Source: Spirochaetaceae bacterium
GTDB taxonomy: Bacteria; Spirochaetota; Spirochaetia; SZUA-6; Fen-1364
Length of the DNA: 23,748 nucleotides
NCBI GenBank assembly: GCA_003141795.1
Contig: PLNO01000020.1
Location: forward strand, 1,725 to 25,472
Reading direction: 5' to 3'
The position numbers and the translations under genes were made by a program. Of this stretch, positions 1-7,429 are shown piece after piece. Under the pieces are notes generated by a model. It worked only from the letters and a program-made list of their open reading frames with translations, was not told where the DNA came from and ran no database searches. The first letter of the stretch is position 1; each line of letters starts with the position of its first letter.

Positions 1-128
1 TCGAAGGCGAGCGAGGATTTGCCCGAGCCGCTGAGGCCTGAGACGACTACCAGCGCGTCCCGCGGGAGCTCGAGATCGATGTTCTTGAGGTTATGCTCGC
101 GGGCTCCCTTGATGATGATGCGGTTCAT
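1..128 (-). CDS. uvrA: Excinuclease ABC subunit A, N-terminal fragment (cut by window edge)
   Basis: The first 42 codons of UvrA, the DNA-damage-recognition ATPase of nucleotide excision repair. The visible protein begins [17 protein letters not shown] and reaches the Walker A motif GLSGSGKSS at about residues 31-39, the invariant UvrA amino-terminal pattern. The rest lies beyond base 1. Its ATG (126-128) overlaps the TGA of the upstream small membrane protein (125-127) as ATGA, so translation is probably coupled. The family match is secure despite the short fragment. Confidence 0.93.
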   Translation of the reverse strand, partial: MNRIIIKGAREHNLKNIDLELPRDALVVVSGLSGSGKSSLAF

Positions 129-352
129 TCTTCACGTCTCCGTCGGTCGGGCAGCTCATCGTCGGGGTCGGGCGGCTTCGGAGCGGCAACAGCCTTCCGC
201 GGTGCATGTTTGCGTGGCGGAGGCGTCGGTTTCCGGGGCTTGCTCCTCGTGGAGGCCACGTAGAACACGAGAGGAAGGAGGAGCATGAGGATGAGGGAAA
301 CTGCGATGACTTCCCAGGAGGAAAGGACTTTGATGTACAGCCCGGAATCCAT
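125..352 (-). CDS. Small single-pass membrane protein upstream of uvrA
   Basis: A 75-residue protein with one membrane segment (about residues 13-33, rich in I/L/V) followed by a long Arg/Lys/Pro-rich tail ending in an acidic-basic cluster ([12 protein letters not shown]). By the positive-inside rule the tail should be cytoplasmic. I do not recognise a named family. The gene is supported by its ATGA overlap with uvrA and by a promoter directly in front of it. There is no Shine-Dalgarno: the -10 hexamer TAGTAT (359-364) sits 6 nt before the ATG, with TTGCCA (382-387) 17 nt further up, which suggests a leaderless transcript. Function unknown. Confidence 0.72.
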   Translation of the reverse strand: MDSGLYIKVLSSWEVIAVSLILMLLLPLVFYVASTRSKPRKPTPPPRKHAPRKAVAAPKPPDPDDELPDRRRREE

Positions 353-358
353 CGGGCA

Positions 359-387
359 ATACTATCGTCCGGCATAGGGGATGGCAA
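359..387 (-). promoter_or_regulatory. Sigma-70-type promoter for the small membrane protein-uvrA unit
   Basis: Read on the minus strand, TTGCCA (387-382), a 17-nt spacer, then TAGTAT (364-359). The expected start of transcription is about base 352, the A of the ATG. No ribosome-binding site is visible. Confidence 0.55.
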
Positions 388-391
388 GCCC

Positions 392-477
392 GGGCCGCGC
401 AGATCACCGCTTCCGTGCTCTGCCGGGCGGCCCTGGGCCGCGCAGATCACCGCTTTCGTGCTCTGCCGGGCGGCCCC
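392..477. repeat. Two tandem 43-bp palindromic repeat units
   Basis: Copy 1 (392-434) and copy 2 (435-477) match at 41 of 43 positions. Each unit starts with gggccgcgcag and ends with ctgccgggcggccc, so each can fold into a stem-loop: GGGCCGC with GCGGCCC, then GCAG with CTGC past a 3-base bulge, with a small inner CAC/GTG pairing. The pair lies just after the mutS2 stop and before the promoter of the next unit. It has no T-tract, so it resembles a REP-like element more than an intrinsic terminator. Confidence 0.75.
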
Positions 478-487
478 CCTCCCCGCT

Positions 488-2824
488 TTACCCCTTCAGC
501 GTGACGATGGTTTTCCCGAACCCGCCCTCCTGGGGAGAGGAAAAGTGGTACTCCTGCACCACCGGCATGTCGTGGAGGTACTCGTGGATGGCCGTGCGCA
601 GCTTGCCCTCGCCCTTCCCGTGCACGATGGCGAACTCGTGCAGCCCGTGCACCAGCGCGCTGTCGATCTGCTTCTCCACCATGCGCAGGGCCTCCTCGAC
701 CCGCATGCCGAGCAGAAAAAGCTCCAGAACCGGAGTGTCGACCGAACCGGTCTGCATATAGCTGACGGAAACCCCCGGGGGTTCCTCGGGTTTCCCCGTC
801 ACGGGACGCAGCTCACCGGGGAGGAGGGAGAGGCGGAGCGTTTCCGTCTCCACGATCCACCGCTTCCCCCTGTCCCTGCGGACCACCCTGCCGCGACGGC
901 CGGTCCGGGCGATCGTCACCTCCATGCCCTCCTGCACCTCGAAGGAGGGAGCAGGGGCGAGTGCGTCCCTGTCCTCCTCGATCCTCTTCTCCTCCCGCTC
1001 GATCCTCTCCTGGACCCCCGTCACGAGCTGCGCGAAATCCGCCGATGGAGGGGCCGCGGCGCCTGCGCGCAGGGACTCCCATTCGGCGCGCGTCTTGGAG
1101 AGGAAGTCGCGGAGCTCGCGCAGGCCCTGCCTGCGCAGCTCGAGCTCCTTCTGCCGCAGCGTGAGCTCCTTGAGGTCGGTCGAGCGGCTCTTCTCACGGA
1201 GGTCGCGCTCGCGCACCATGTGCTCTTCCTCGGCGACTGCGAGCTTCTGATGGCGTTCGGCGAGGTTCGTCACCAGACGGGAAATATCGGTCCTCTCGTC
1301 GGAGAGGTAGGAGGTCGCGTTTGCGAGGATGCTCTCGGGGAGTCCGCTCCTTCGGGCGATCTGCAGTGCATGGCTTTCCCCGGGCACTCCCATGAGGATG
1401 CGATACGTGGGTGCCAGTGTCTCCCGATCGAAGCCCATCGAGGCGTTCTGCGCGCCCGGTCGCGTTGCTCCGTAGTTCTTCAGTATTCCGTGATGGGTCG
1501 TTGCAAGCACGGCGCATCCCACGGCCACGAAATGGTCCAGCAGCGCCATCGCGAGAGCCACGCCCTCCTGCGGGTCGGTCCCCGCACCGAGCTCGTCGAG
1601 GAGCACGAGGGAGTGAGGGCCCGCGCCGCGCACGATCCCGGAGAGGTTCTTCACGTGAGCGGAAAATGTCGACAGTGACTGCTCGATGGATTGCTCGTCA
1701 CCGATGTCTGCGAACACGGAATCGAAGACGGGCAGCGCCGAGCCCTCCCCGGCCGGGATCTCCATGCCGAACTGGTTCATGAGCGCCAGAAGTCCCACGG
1801 TTTTGAGGCTCACCGTCTTGCCGCCGGTGTTCGGTCCCGTGATGATGAGCACGCGGAGGTCGCTCGTCATGCTGACCGTCATCGGTACGGCGCGCGCGCC
1901 AAGGAGCGGATGCCGGGCGTCGCGGAGGGAGATGGTGCGGCCATCGCGCTCGGCGCGCCGGCAGGAATGGTACACCGCGTAGCGCGCGCGGCAGAGCAGG
2001 GAGTCGATGTAGGAAACGACGTGCACGAGCGTTTCGAGGTCGGCTGCGCGCGCGGAGACCTCGGCGGTGAGCTCGCGGAGGATGCGGCGCACCTCCAGGC
2101 GGTAGAGGTTCTCCTCCTGCACGATCGCGTTGTTCTTCTCCACGACCTCGATGGGCTCGATGAAGAGCGTCGACCCCGTTGCCGACATCTCGTGGACGAT
2201 CCCCTTGACCCTGCCCTTGTACTGCGATTTCACCGGCAGCACGACCCTTCCGTCGCGCTGCGTGGGCGTGGTGGTCTGCCAGTAGCTGCGGTAGGTGTGG
2301 TCTTCCAGCAGGGTGCGCACCGATTTGTCGGCGTCTTCGCGGTGGCGGCGGATCCGTTCCCTGATCGCGGCAAGCTCGGGGATCTGCTTTTCCCGCAGGA
2401 GCCCCTCGTGGTCTACGATCCTGAAGATCCGCCGCGACAGAGGCGTGAGATCGGGGATGCTCGAGGCGATTGCGGAAAGGCGGAGGACGGAGCGCGCCGT
2501 GACTGCAAGCCTCTGGAGCTTCAGGCCGGAGAGTATCCACCTGCCGAGGGCCGCAAGCTCCTCCCCCTCGAGCTGCATCCCCCCCTTGCCGAGGCGCGGG
2601 ATGATGCCCTCGATGTCGGGAAAGTCGAATCCCGGCAGGGAGGAGGACGACTCGATGAGGGAACGGCATTCCAGGACGAGGTCGAGCCTCTCATCCAGCG
2701 CCGATTCCTCGGTGAGGATCTCCTGGGCGCGCACGAGCACCGCTCCCTGGGGACTGACGCAGAGCTCGGCGAGCTCGGCGAGGATCTTCGGGAACTCGAG
2801 AAGCGCTCTGCCATGCTCATCCAT
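488..2824 (-). CDS. mutS2: Endonuclease MutS2 (MutS-family ATPase with Smr domain)
   Basis: 778 residues, normal for MutS2, which binds branched DNA and/or rescues collided ribosomes. The ABC ATPase core shows Walker A GPNTGGKT (330-337), Walker B LVLLDELGAGTDP (406-418) and a THH switch (443-445). A charged coiled-coil stretch (about 510-625) follows, then a KOW-like linker and the C-terminal Smr domain (about 697-778) with HGKGEG (735-740). The usual LDLRG of Smr is LFLLG here, losing the Asp. I chose the ATG at 2824 because the protein then starts like the family and overlaps the rsgA stop by 8 nt (ATGGATGA). The open frame upstream of it is only rsgA read in another frame. Confidence 0.95.
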   Translation of the reverse strand: MDEHGRALLEFPKILAELAELCVSPQGAVLVRAQEILTEESALDERLDLVLECRSLIESSSSLPGFDFPDIEGIIPRLGKGGMQLEGEELAALGRWILSGLKLQRLAVTARSVLRLSAIASSIPDLTPLSRRIFRIVDHEGLLREKQIPELAAIRERIRRHREDADKSVRTLLEDHTYRSYWQTTTPTQRDGRVVLPVKSQYKGRVKGIVHEMSATGSTLFIEPIEVVEKNNAIVQEENLYRLEVRRILRELTAEVSARAADLETLVHVVSYIDSLLCRARYAVYHSCRRAERDGRTISLRDARHPLLGARAVPMTVSMTSDLRVLIITGPNTGGKTVSLKTVGLLALMNQFGMEIPAGEGSALPVFDSVFADIGDEQSIEQSLSTFSAHVKNLSGIVRGAGPHSLVLLDELGAGTDPQEGVALAMALLDHFVAVGCAVLATTHHGILKNYGATRPGAQNASMGFDRETLAPTYRILMGVPGESHALQIARRSGLPESILANATSYLSDERTDISRLVTNLAERHQKLAVAEEEHMVRERDLREKSRSTDLKELTLRQKELELRRQGLRELRDFLSKTRAEWESLRAGAAAPPSADFAQLVTGVQERIEREEKRIEEDRDALAPAPSFEVQEGMEVTIARTGRRGRVVRRDRGKRWIVETETLRLSLLPGELRPVTGKPEEPPGVSVSYMQTGSVDTPVLELFLLGMRVEEALRMVEKQIDSALVHGLHEFAIVHGKGEGKLRTAIHEYLHDMPVVQEYHFSSPQEGGFGKTIVTLKG

Positions 2825-3752
2825 GCTCGGCCCTCTTCGTTTCCTGCAGCTCGGACAGGATCCTGAGATAGCTCTCGTAGCGGTCCGCGTCGATCTCCCC
2901 GCGCTCCACCGCCTGCATGACCGCGCACTCGGGCTCGTCGGCGTGAAGGCAGGGCTGGTAGCCGCACATCTGCATGAACGCGCCGAACTCCCGGAAGTGG
3001 AAACCCACCTCCTCGGGCAGCACGTCGGCGAGCTCGAGCTCACGAACGCCGGGGGTATCGATCACGCGCAGCCCCGTGTCGAGGATCGAAAGGATCGCAT
3101 AGTTCGTCGTGTGGTTGCCCCGATCGTGTTTCAGCGAGAGCGCTCCGACCCGCAGCTTCAGCCTTGAATCGAGCGCATTGAGGAGAGAGGATTTTCCCAC
3201 GCCCGACTGGCCGACGAACACGGCGGTCGTCCCCTCCAGAAGTGCCGCGAGCTCCCGTACACCCTCCCCGGTCCTGCTCGAGCAGACGTGCACCGTATAC
3301 CCCATGGCCTGGTAGTGGCCGAGCCTATCGCGGATCTCCTCCGGGCAGGGCAGGTCCGATTTATTGAGTACCACGAGGGGCGTCAACCCTCCGACCTCGG
3401 CTGCGACGATGAGCCTGTCGATGAAGCGCGGACGGAAGGGCGGGGAGCTGGCGCTCGTCACACAGACGGCGATGTCGGCATTGGCGGCGAGCACCTGCGG
3501 CGCCCGGCCCTTCTTGTTCCAGCGGGAGAGCCACGTCCGGCGGGGACGCACGCTGCCGATCATCCCTTCCCGGGAGCCCGCGGCGGTGGGCACGACCTCC
3601 ACGAGGTCACCCGGAGCGATCGGGTTGTAGCTGCGCGCGGCCTCACGAAGCTGCTTGCCCTTGATGCGGCACTGGAGCGTTCCATCGGGGGTTTGAACGG
3701 TGTAGATCGAGTTGATGCCGAAGAGGACCTCGGCGGTGAGGGACTCGGGCAT
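2817..3752 (-). CDS. rsgA: Ribosome small subunit-dependent GTPase RsgA
   Basis: 311 residues. RsgA is a circularly permuted GTPase that checks late 30S maturation. An N-terminal OB-fold-like region is followed by motifs in permuted order: G4 NKSD (130-133), G5-like CSS (157-159), G1 GQSGVGKS (181-188), G3 DTPG (232-235). The C-terminal zinc knuckle has the family spacing C263-x4-C268-x-H270-x5-C276. The ATG at 3752 lies 4 nt after the murI stop. An upstream in-frame extension to 3818 would run back into murI and is unlikely. It overlaps mutS2 by 8 nt, so the two are probably translated from one message. Confidence 0.95.
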   Translation of the reverse strand: MPESLTAEVLFGINSIYTVQTPDGTLQCRIKGKQLREAARSYNPIAPGDLVEVVPTAAGSREGMIGSVRPRRTWLSRWNKKGRAPQVLAANADIAVCVTSASSPPFRPRFIDRLIVAAEVGGLTPLVVLNKSDLPCPEEIRDRLGHYQAMGYTVHVCSSRTGEGVRELAALLEGTTAVFVGQSGVGKSSLLNALDSRLKLRVGALSLKHDRGNHTTNYAILSILDTGLRVIDTPGVRELELADVLPEEVGFHFREFGAFMQMCGYQPCLHADEPECAVMQAVERGEIDADRYESYLRILSELQETKRAEHG

Positions 3753-3756
3753 GAGC

Positions 3757-4551
3757 TCAGAGCTCTTCCCGCAGCGGGAGGCCGAACTGCGCGCTGAACC
3801 ACGCGTATTGCGCTTCAAGCGGGCGCGGCCCCGTCACGTACAGCGCGTCGGGCTCGCGATCGGGCCCGGCTTTCGCGGCGGATCCGAGGAGGCGGAGGAC
3901 CTGACGCGACACCCCCTCCCGCGAGTCCACGAGCGCGATCCCTTCTGTTTGAAGGAGGGTGCGGAACTCCGGCTCCAGATGGAGGAAATGCGTGCAGGCG
4001 AGGACGAGCACGTCGATATTCTCGCTGCGAAACCGGGCGACCTCGTGACGGACGCGCTCCTCCTTCTCGTGCGCGCCGGCTGTGCACAGGTCATGCTCCA
4101 CGAACTCGACGAGCCCCGCGGCGGGCAGGCTCACCACGGTGCACCCCGAAGCGTGGGCCTCGATGAGCGTTTTCAGGTAATCCCCCTCGACGGTCTGGCG
4201 CGTCGCCAGGACCCCGACCCTGCGCCGCTTCGACTGCGCCGCCGCGGGCTTGACCGCCGGCACCACGCCGACGAACGGGACGCTGAACCGGGCACGCAGG
4301 GCGGCGAGCGCGCTCACCGACATCGTATTGCAGGCCACGACGATGAGCCGCGGGTGCTCGCGCGCGATGAGTCTTTCCGTGAGGGAAAGAGTGGCCTCGA
4401 TGATCTGCTCCCGGCTCAGCTCTCCATAGGGGAAGTGCTCCCTGTCGCCGACGTAGACGAAACGCTGGTCGGGGACGAGCCGGCGCGTGTGGGCGAGGTA
4501 CGGCAGTCCGCCCATGCCTGAATCGATGAACGCTATGGGATCAGGATTCAT
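3757..4551 (-). CDS. murI: Glutamate racemase
   Basis: 264 residues. MurI makes D-glutamate for peptidoglycan by a two-cysteine proton relay in the cytoplasm. Visible motifs are IDSGMGGL near the N-terminus (Asp10, Ser11), ACNTMS with catalytic Cys74 and ACTHF with catalytic Cys186, so both acid/base cysteines are present. I prefer the ATG at 4551 (protein MNPDP...). A TTG two codons upstream (4557) would add only MA. Neither has a clear Shine-Dalgarno, but the start overlaps the end of the upstream Cys-rich gene by 11 nt, so reinitiation is likely. Confidence 0.95.
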   Translation of the reverse strand: MNPDPIAFIDSGMGGLPYLAHTRRLVPDQRFVYVGDREHFPYGELSREQIIEATLSLTERLIAREHPRLIVVACNTMSVSALAALRARFSVPFVGVVPAVKPAAAQSKRRRVGVLATRQTVEGDYLKTLIEAHASGCTVVSLPAAGLVEFVEHDLCTAGAHEKEERVRHEVARFRSENIDVLVLACTHFLHLEPEFRTLLQTEGIALVDSREGVSRQVLRLLGSAAKAGPDREPDALYVTGPRPLEAQYAWFSAQFGLPLREEL

Positions 4552-4843
4552 TGCCAAAAAGCTTGTCGATCTTCCGTTTCGTTTCCTGCGTTGCGTCGGT
4601 CCTGGCGGCTTTCGGCTGGCCCGGAGTCGATGAGCGGAATACGAAGAAAGTGCAGAAGTTGGCGCGTTCCTTGTCGGTCACCTGCTCGTCGATGGATTCG
4701 GCGCAATCCCAGTGCGCCCCGGGGCTGTAGAAACGGCAATTGAGGCAGACCTTGAGGTCCTTGCCGCACTTCGCGCACGTCGACGAGCGGAACACCTCGC
4801 GGGGATTGTCGACAGGGGTCGCGCAGGAGTAGCACGCGTGCAT
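4541..4843 (-). CDS. Cysteine-rich putative zinc-binding protein
   Basis: 100 residues, no signal peptide. Three CxxC pairs occur in the first 36 residues (C4/C7, C23/C26, C33/C36), with further Cys at 47 and 64, which strongly suggests structural zinc. The last 30 residues are charged and likely flexible. I know no function. It heads the murI-rsgA-mutS2 run and overlaps murI. The ATG at 4843 is chosen because the Cys pattern begins at once. An in-frame GTG at 4849 is possible. There is no Shine-Dalgarno; an extended -10 (TGG-TATATC) ends 8 nt before the ATG, so the mRNA may be leaderless. Confidence 0.8.
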   Translation of the reverse strand: MHACYSCATPVDNPREVFRSSTCAKCGKDLKVCLNCRFYSPGAHWDCAESIDEQVTDKERANFCTFFVFRSSTPGQPKAARTDATQETKRKIDKLFGNES

Positions 4844-4851
4844 GCGCACAG

Positions 4852-4878
4852 GATATACCAATGCCAGAACCGGGGCAA
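4852..4878 (-). promoter_or_regulatory. Extended -10 promoter of the Cys-rich/murI operon
   Basis: On the minus strand TTGCCC (4878-4873), a short 15-nt spacer, then TATATC (4857-4852) preceded by TGG, an extended -10. The predicted start near 4845 is almost at the ATG (4843). The short spacer lowers confidence. Confidence 0.4.
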
Positions 4879-4940
4879 CACCGTCATCGCCGCCGGGCGC
4901 CCCCGATCGGTGCGGCCGGCGGCAAGAGCCCAGCTCTGGC

Positions 4941-4969
4941 TTGCCCCGCAGGCTCAACAGAGGTACTGT
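4941..4969 (+). promoter_or_regulatory. Promoter of the pentapeptide-repeat gene
   Basis: TTGCCC (4941-4946), exactly 17 nt, then TACTGT (4964-4969, a TAnnnT -10). The predicted transcription start is about 4976-4977, which is the ATG itself. A weak gaggt at 4960-4964 is too far from the ATG and would lie inside the promoter. Confidence 0.5.
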
Positions 4970-4976
4970 ACGCCGT

Positions 4977-5570
4977 ATGTTCGTGCCCCGACCGTGCTCG
5001 ACGATGGGATGCGGGCGGCCCGCCCTGTCCGGCGCAGACGCCTGCGTCGTGCACCACCCGGACCCCCAGGGCCACGTGATGAGCCTCCTGCAGGCCAGGG
5101 AGGGGCGGATCGTCCTCAATGACCTCGACCTCACGGGGGTCAGGCTCGACGGCGTGGACCTGTCCCATGCGCTGATCAGCGGCTGCAGGCTCACCGCCGC
5201 CACCCTCGCGCGGGTGAAGCTCATCGAGGCGCAGGTGACGCTCTGCTTCCTGGACAGGGCGACCCTCGACGCGTGCGATTTCTCCGGCGCCTCGCTGAAG
5301 AACTGTGTGCTTGCCGGTTCCCTGCTGCGGGAGTGCACCTTCGTCGACTGCGAGATGGTGCAGGTCAATTTCCTCGGCGTTCACGCCGTGCAGACCCGCT
5401 TCGATCATTCCAATCTCTACGGATCCCGCTTCATCGGGTCCCTCCTGGACCGTGTCAGCATGAAGGACTGCAACCTCATTCGGGTGCATTTCGACGAGGG
5501 CCACAAGCGGGACGTGGATTTCCGTTCCTCCAACACGGCCGAGGCTGTCTTCGTGGAGGGCACTTCGTGA
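4977..5570 (+). CDS. Pentapeptide-repeat protein with N-terminal Cys/His motif
   Basis: 197 residues. From about residue 45 to 190 the sequence follows the A(D/N)LXX pentapeptide rhythm (LDLTGVRLDGVDLSHA..., CDFSGASLKNC...), which folds as a right-handed quadrilateral beta-helix. The N-terminus carries C7-x4-C12-x10-C23-x2-H26, probably a small zinc site. There is no signal peptide, so it is likely cytoplasmic. The ATG at 4977 is chosen from the promoter placement; the open frame further upstream is antisense to the Cys-rich gene's promoter. The stop overlaps the GTG of the next gene (GTGA), so the two form an operon. Molecular role unknown. Confidence 0.85.
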   Translation: MFVPRPCSTMGCGRPALSGADACVVHHPDPQGHVMSLLQAREGRIVLNDLDLTGVRLDGVDLSHALISGCRLTAATLARVKLIEAQVTLCFLDRATLDACDFSGASLKNCVLAGSLLRECTFVDCEMVQVNFLGVHAVQTRFDHSNLYGSRFIGSLLDRVSMKDCNLIRVHFDEGHKRDVDFRSSNTAEAVFVEGTS

Positions 5571-6136
5571 GGTTTCTCTCCCTGTTCTCCCCCGTCGGCT
5601 TTTCCAATACGTATCTGATCGGCCCGGAGGCAGGCGGCGATGCGATCCTCATCGACCCGGGCGTTTTCAATGCGGCGCTCCTCCAGGCGGTCGAGGAAAA
5701 CCGCCTGTACGTGCGGGCCATCCTCGTGACGCACGCGCACAACGCCCACATCAACGGGATACGGTCCCTGCTCAAGGTGTACGACGCGACGATCTACGCG
5801 AACCAGCCCAGCGTCCTGGACGTGCCAGCCACGCGGATCAAGGACGGGGAGGTGCTCTCTCTGGGCGGATTCTCCGTGCGGGTGATAGAGACCCCGGGAC
5901 ACTCCATCGATTCCCTGTGCTACCTCGTGGGCTCTCTTCTCTTCACGGGCGACACTCTTTCGGCCGGAGGCATCGGCACGACCCGAGACGGGTATGCGCG
6001 CGGGCTGCTCCTGGAAACGATACGCCGCAAGCTGCTCCCCCTGGGCGCCGAGGTGCTTGTTTTCCCGGGCCACGGCCCCCCGTCCAAGGTGGGGATCGAG
6101 ATCCTCTACAACCCCTTGCTCGGCGAAGAGCTCTGA
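5567..6136 (+). CDS. Metallo-beta-lactamase-fold hydrolase, altered metal motif
   Basis: 189 residues, starting at a GTG that overlaps the previous stop. The fold is that of glyoxalase-II-like hydrolases: an early strand with LIDPG (28-32), the HxHxDH region at 56-61, PGHS with His112, GDTL with Asp129 and PGHG with His169. The HxHxDH motif reads HAHNAH, so the metal-2 aspartate is Ala60 while the other ligands are kept. It may therefore bind one metal or have changed activity. Substrate unknown. Its last 31 nt overlap, tail to tail, the end of the pseudouridine synthase on the other strand. Confidence 0.88.
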   Translation: MRFLSLFSPVGFSNTYLIGPEAGGDAILIDPGVFNAALLQAVEENRLYVRAILVTHAHNAHINGIRSLLKVYDATIYANQPSVLDVPATRIKDGEVLSLGGFSVRVIETPGHSIDSLCYLVGSLLFTGDTLSAGGIGTTRDGYARGLLLETIRRKLLPLGAEVLVFPGHGPPSKVGIEILYNPLLGEEL

Positions 6137-7062
6137 AGCAGGTCGAGCATCGAGCGGAACCTCTCCGGCACGGGGGCGACGAACTGGCGCGCCTCCTCCT
6201 CTCCGGGGAGCGTAATGCGCAGGCTGCGCGCGTGAAGCATGAGGGTTGCGTCGCGAAATAGTGCGTCGCGGTGCCCGTAGACCGGATCTCCCACGATCGG
6301 AGCGCCGATATGGAGCATGTGGACCCGCAGCTGATGCGTCCTCCCCGTTCTCGGGAAGAGGAGCACGAGTGAGTGCGCCGATGCGCCCGTGCCGAAAACC
6401 TGCAGGGTCCTGTAGCGGGTCACCGCGGAGCGTCCCCCCTCCGTCACGCACCTGAACCGTTTCCTCTCGTGCGGGTCACGGGCCAGGCGCGCTTCTATTC
6501 TACCCTCGGGCGTCGGCATCGCCCCCTGGACGATCGCCATGTAGCGCTTGCGGACGCCCCTGTCCCGGAACTGCCCTGCCAGGTACTCGTGCGCCCTCAC
6601 GTTCTTGGCCACGATGATGACCCCCGAGGTTTCCTTGTCCAACCGATGCACGATGCCGGGGCGTGGAGTGCCGGACTCGAAACCGTCGGAAAAGCCCTTG
6701 TAATGGAAGAGCAGACCGTTCACCAGGGTGCCGGACGGGTTGCCGCTGCCCGGATGCACGACGAGGCCCTGCGGCTTGTCCAGCACGACCACGTCGTCGT
6801 TCTCGAACAGGATCGTAAGCGGTATGTCCTGGGCGACGAGATCGGAGGAGGGGGGATCCGCGTACACGACGACCAGACGATCCCCCACCCTGATGTGCCG
6901 GGCCAGCCGGACCTCCGCCCCGTTCACCGTGACGCTGAGGATCCGCGCCCGCGCCTGACTGCGGGAGAACAGCCCGAGCCTCTCCGCAATGAAGACGTCC
7001 AGGCGCATGCCGGCATCGGATGCCAGATCCACCCGGGCTTCAATCGTGTGCGGGCTGCTCAT
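6106..7062 (-). CDS. RluA/RluD-family 23S rRNA pseudouridine synthase
   Basis: 318 residues. An N-terminal S4 RNA-binding domain (about 18-70) precedes the pseudouridine synthase core with the family signature HRLDKETSG (139-147), catalytic Asp142, and later GRTHQLRVH. Length and domain order match RluD, which modifies helix 69 of 23S rRNA, but RluA-family members cannot be separated reliably by eye. It is last in the ECF-yggS operon: its ATG lies 23 nt inside the upstream small membrane gene. The final 31 nt overlap the convergent hydrolase gene. Confidence 0.93.
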   Translation of the reverse strand: MSSPHTIEARVDLASDAGMRLDVFIAERLGLFSRSQARARILSVTVNGAEVRLARHIRVGDRLVVVYADPPSSDLVAQDIPLTILFENDDVVVLDKPQGLVVHPGSGNPSGTLVNGLLFHYKGFSDGFESGTPRPGIVHRLDKETSGVIIVAKNVRAHEYLAGQFRDRGVRKRYMAIVQGAMPTPEGRIEARLARDPHERKRFRCVTEGGRSAVTRYRTLQVFGTGASAHSLVLLFPRTGRTHQLRVHMLHIGAPIVGDPVYGHRDALFRDATLMLHARSLRITLPGEEEARQFVAPVPERFRSMLDLLQSSSPSKGL

Positions 7063-7429
7063 TGATGCGGCCGAGCAGAAAATCGATTCCCGCTATGACC
7101 AGGGAGAGGGACAGGGCCGAAACGGCGAGCCACAGGGTTTCATCGGTCGTATAGGTGACAGCGGTCCCCGAACCGAGGGGCCACGGAGCGTAGGCCGTCT
7201 TGAACCCGCTGTTGACGAAGCGGTAGGTGTCGTAGACCTCCAGCGTGAGGAATATCGTGAAGGGAAAAGAGCCGACGAATATGGCATCGGCCCGCCACAG
7301 GTCCTTCATCCACCCGGCGAACTCGTCGGGCGAATACGGCGTTGGCGTATGGTCCTCCGCGAGTGCGGGTGCGGCAGCGCCGAGTGCAATGGCGCCGCAC
7401 ATCAGGCACATGAGGACCCGACCTTTCAC
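7040..7429 (-). CDS. Small exported membrane protein of unknown function
   Basis: 129 residues with a clear signal peptide (about 1-25, cleavage likely after PALA). Two hydrophobic stretches follow, about 47-64 and 99-118, separated by an aromatic-rich segment, and the C-terminus is hydrophilic. No family recognised. Its ATG overlaps the yggS stop (ATGA) and its end overlaps the pseudouridine synthase start by 23 nt. This tight coupling supports expression as part of the operon. Confidence 0.78.
   Translation of the reverse strand: MKGRVLMCLMCGAIALGAAAPALAEDHTPTPYSPDEFAGWMKDLWRADAIFVGSFPFTIFLTLEVYDTYRFVNSGFKTAYAPWPLGSGTAVTYTTDETLWLAVSALSLSLVIAGIDFLLGRINEQPAHD

Noticed and set aside
206..1678. 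A 490-codon plus-strand open frame over the mutS2 end and the repeat
   Set aside because: Antisense to mutS2, low-complexity composition, no ribosome-binding site.
1691..2866. A 391-codon plus-strand open frame over mutS2
   Set aside because: Antisense shadow of a secure gene, rich in Arg, His and Asp, no motif.
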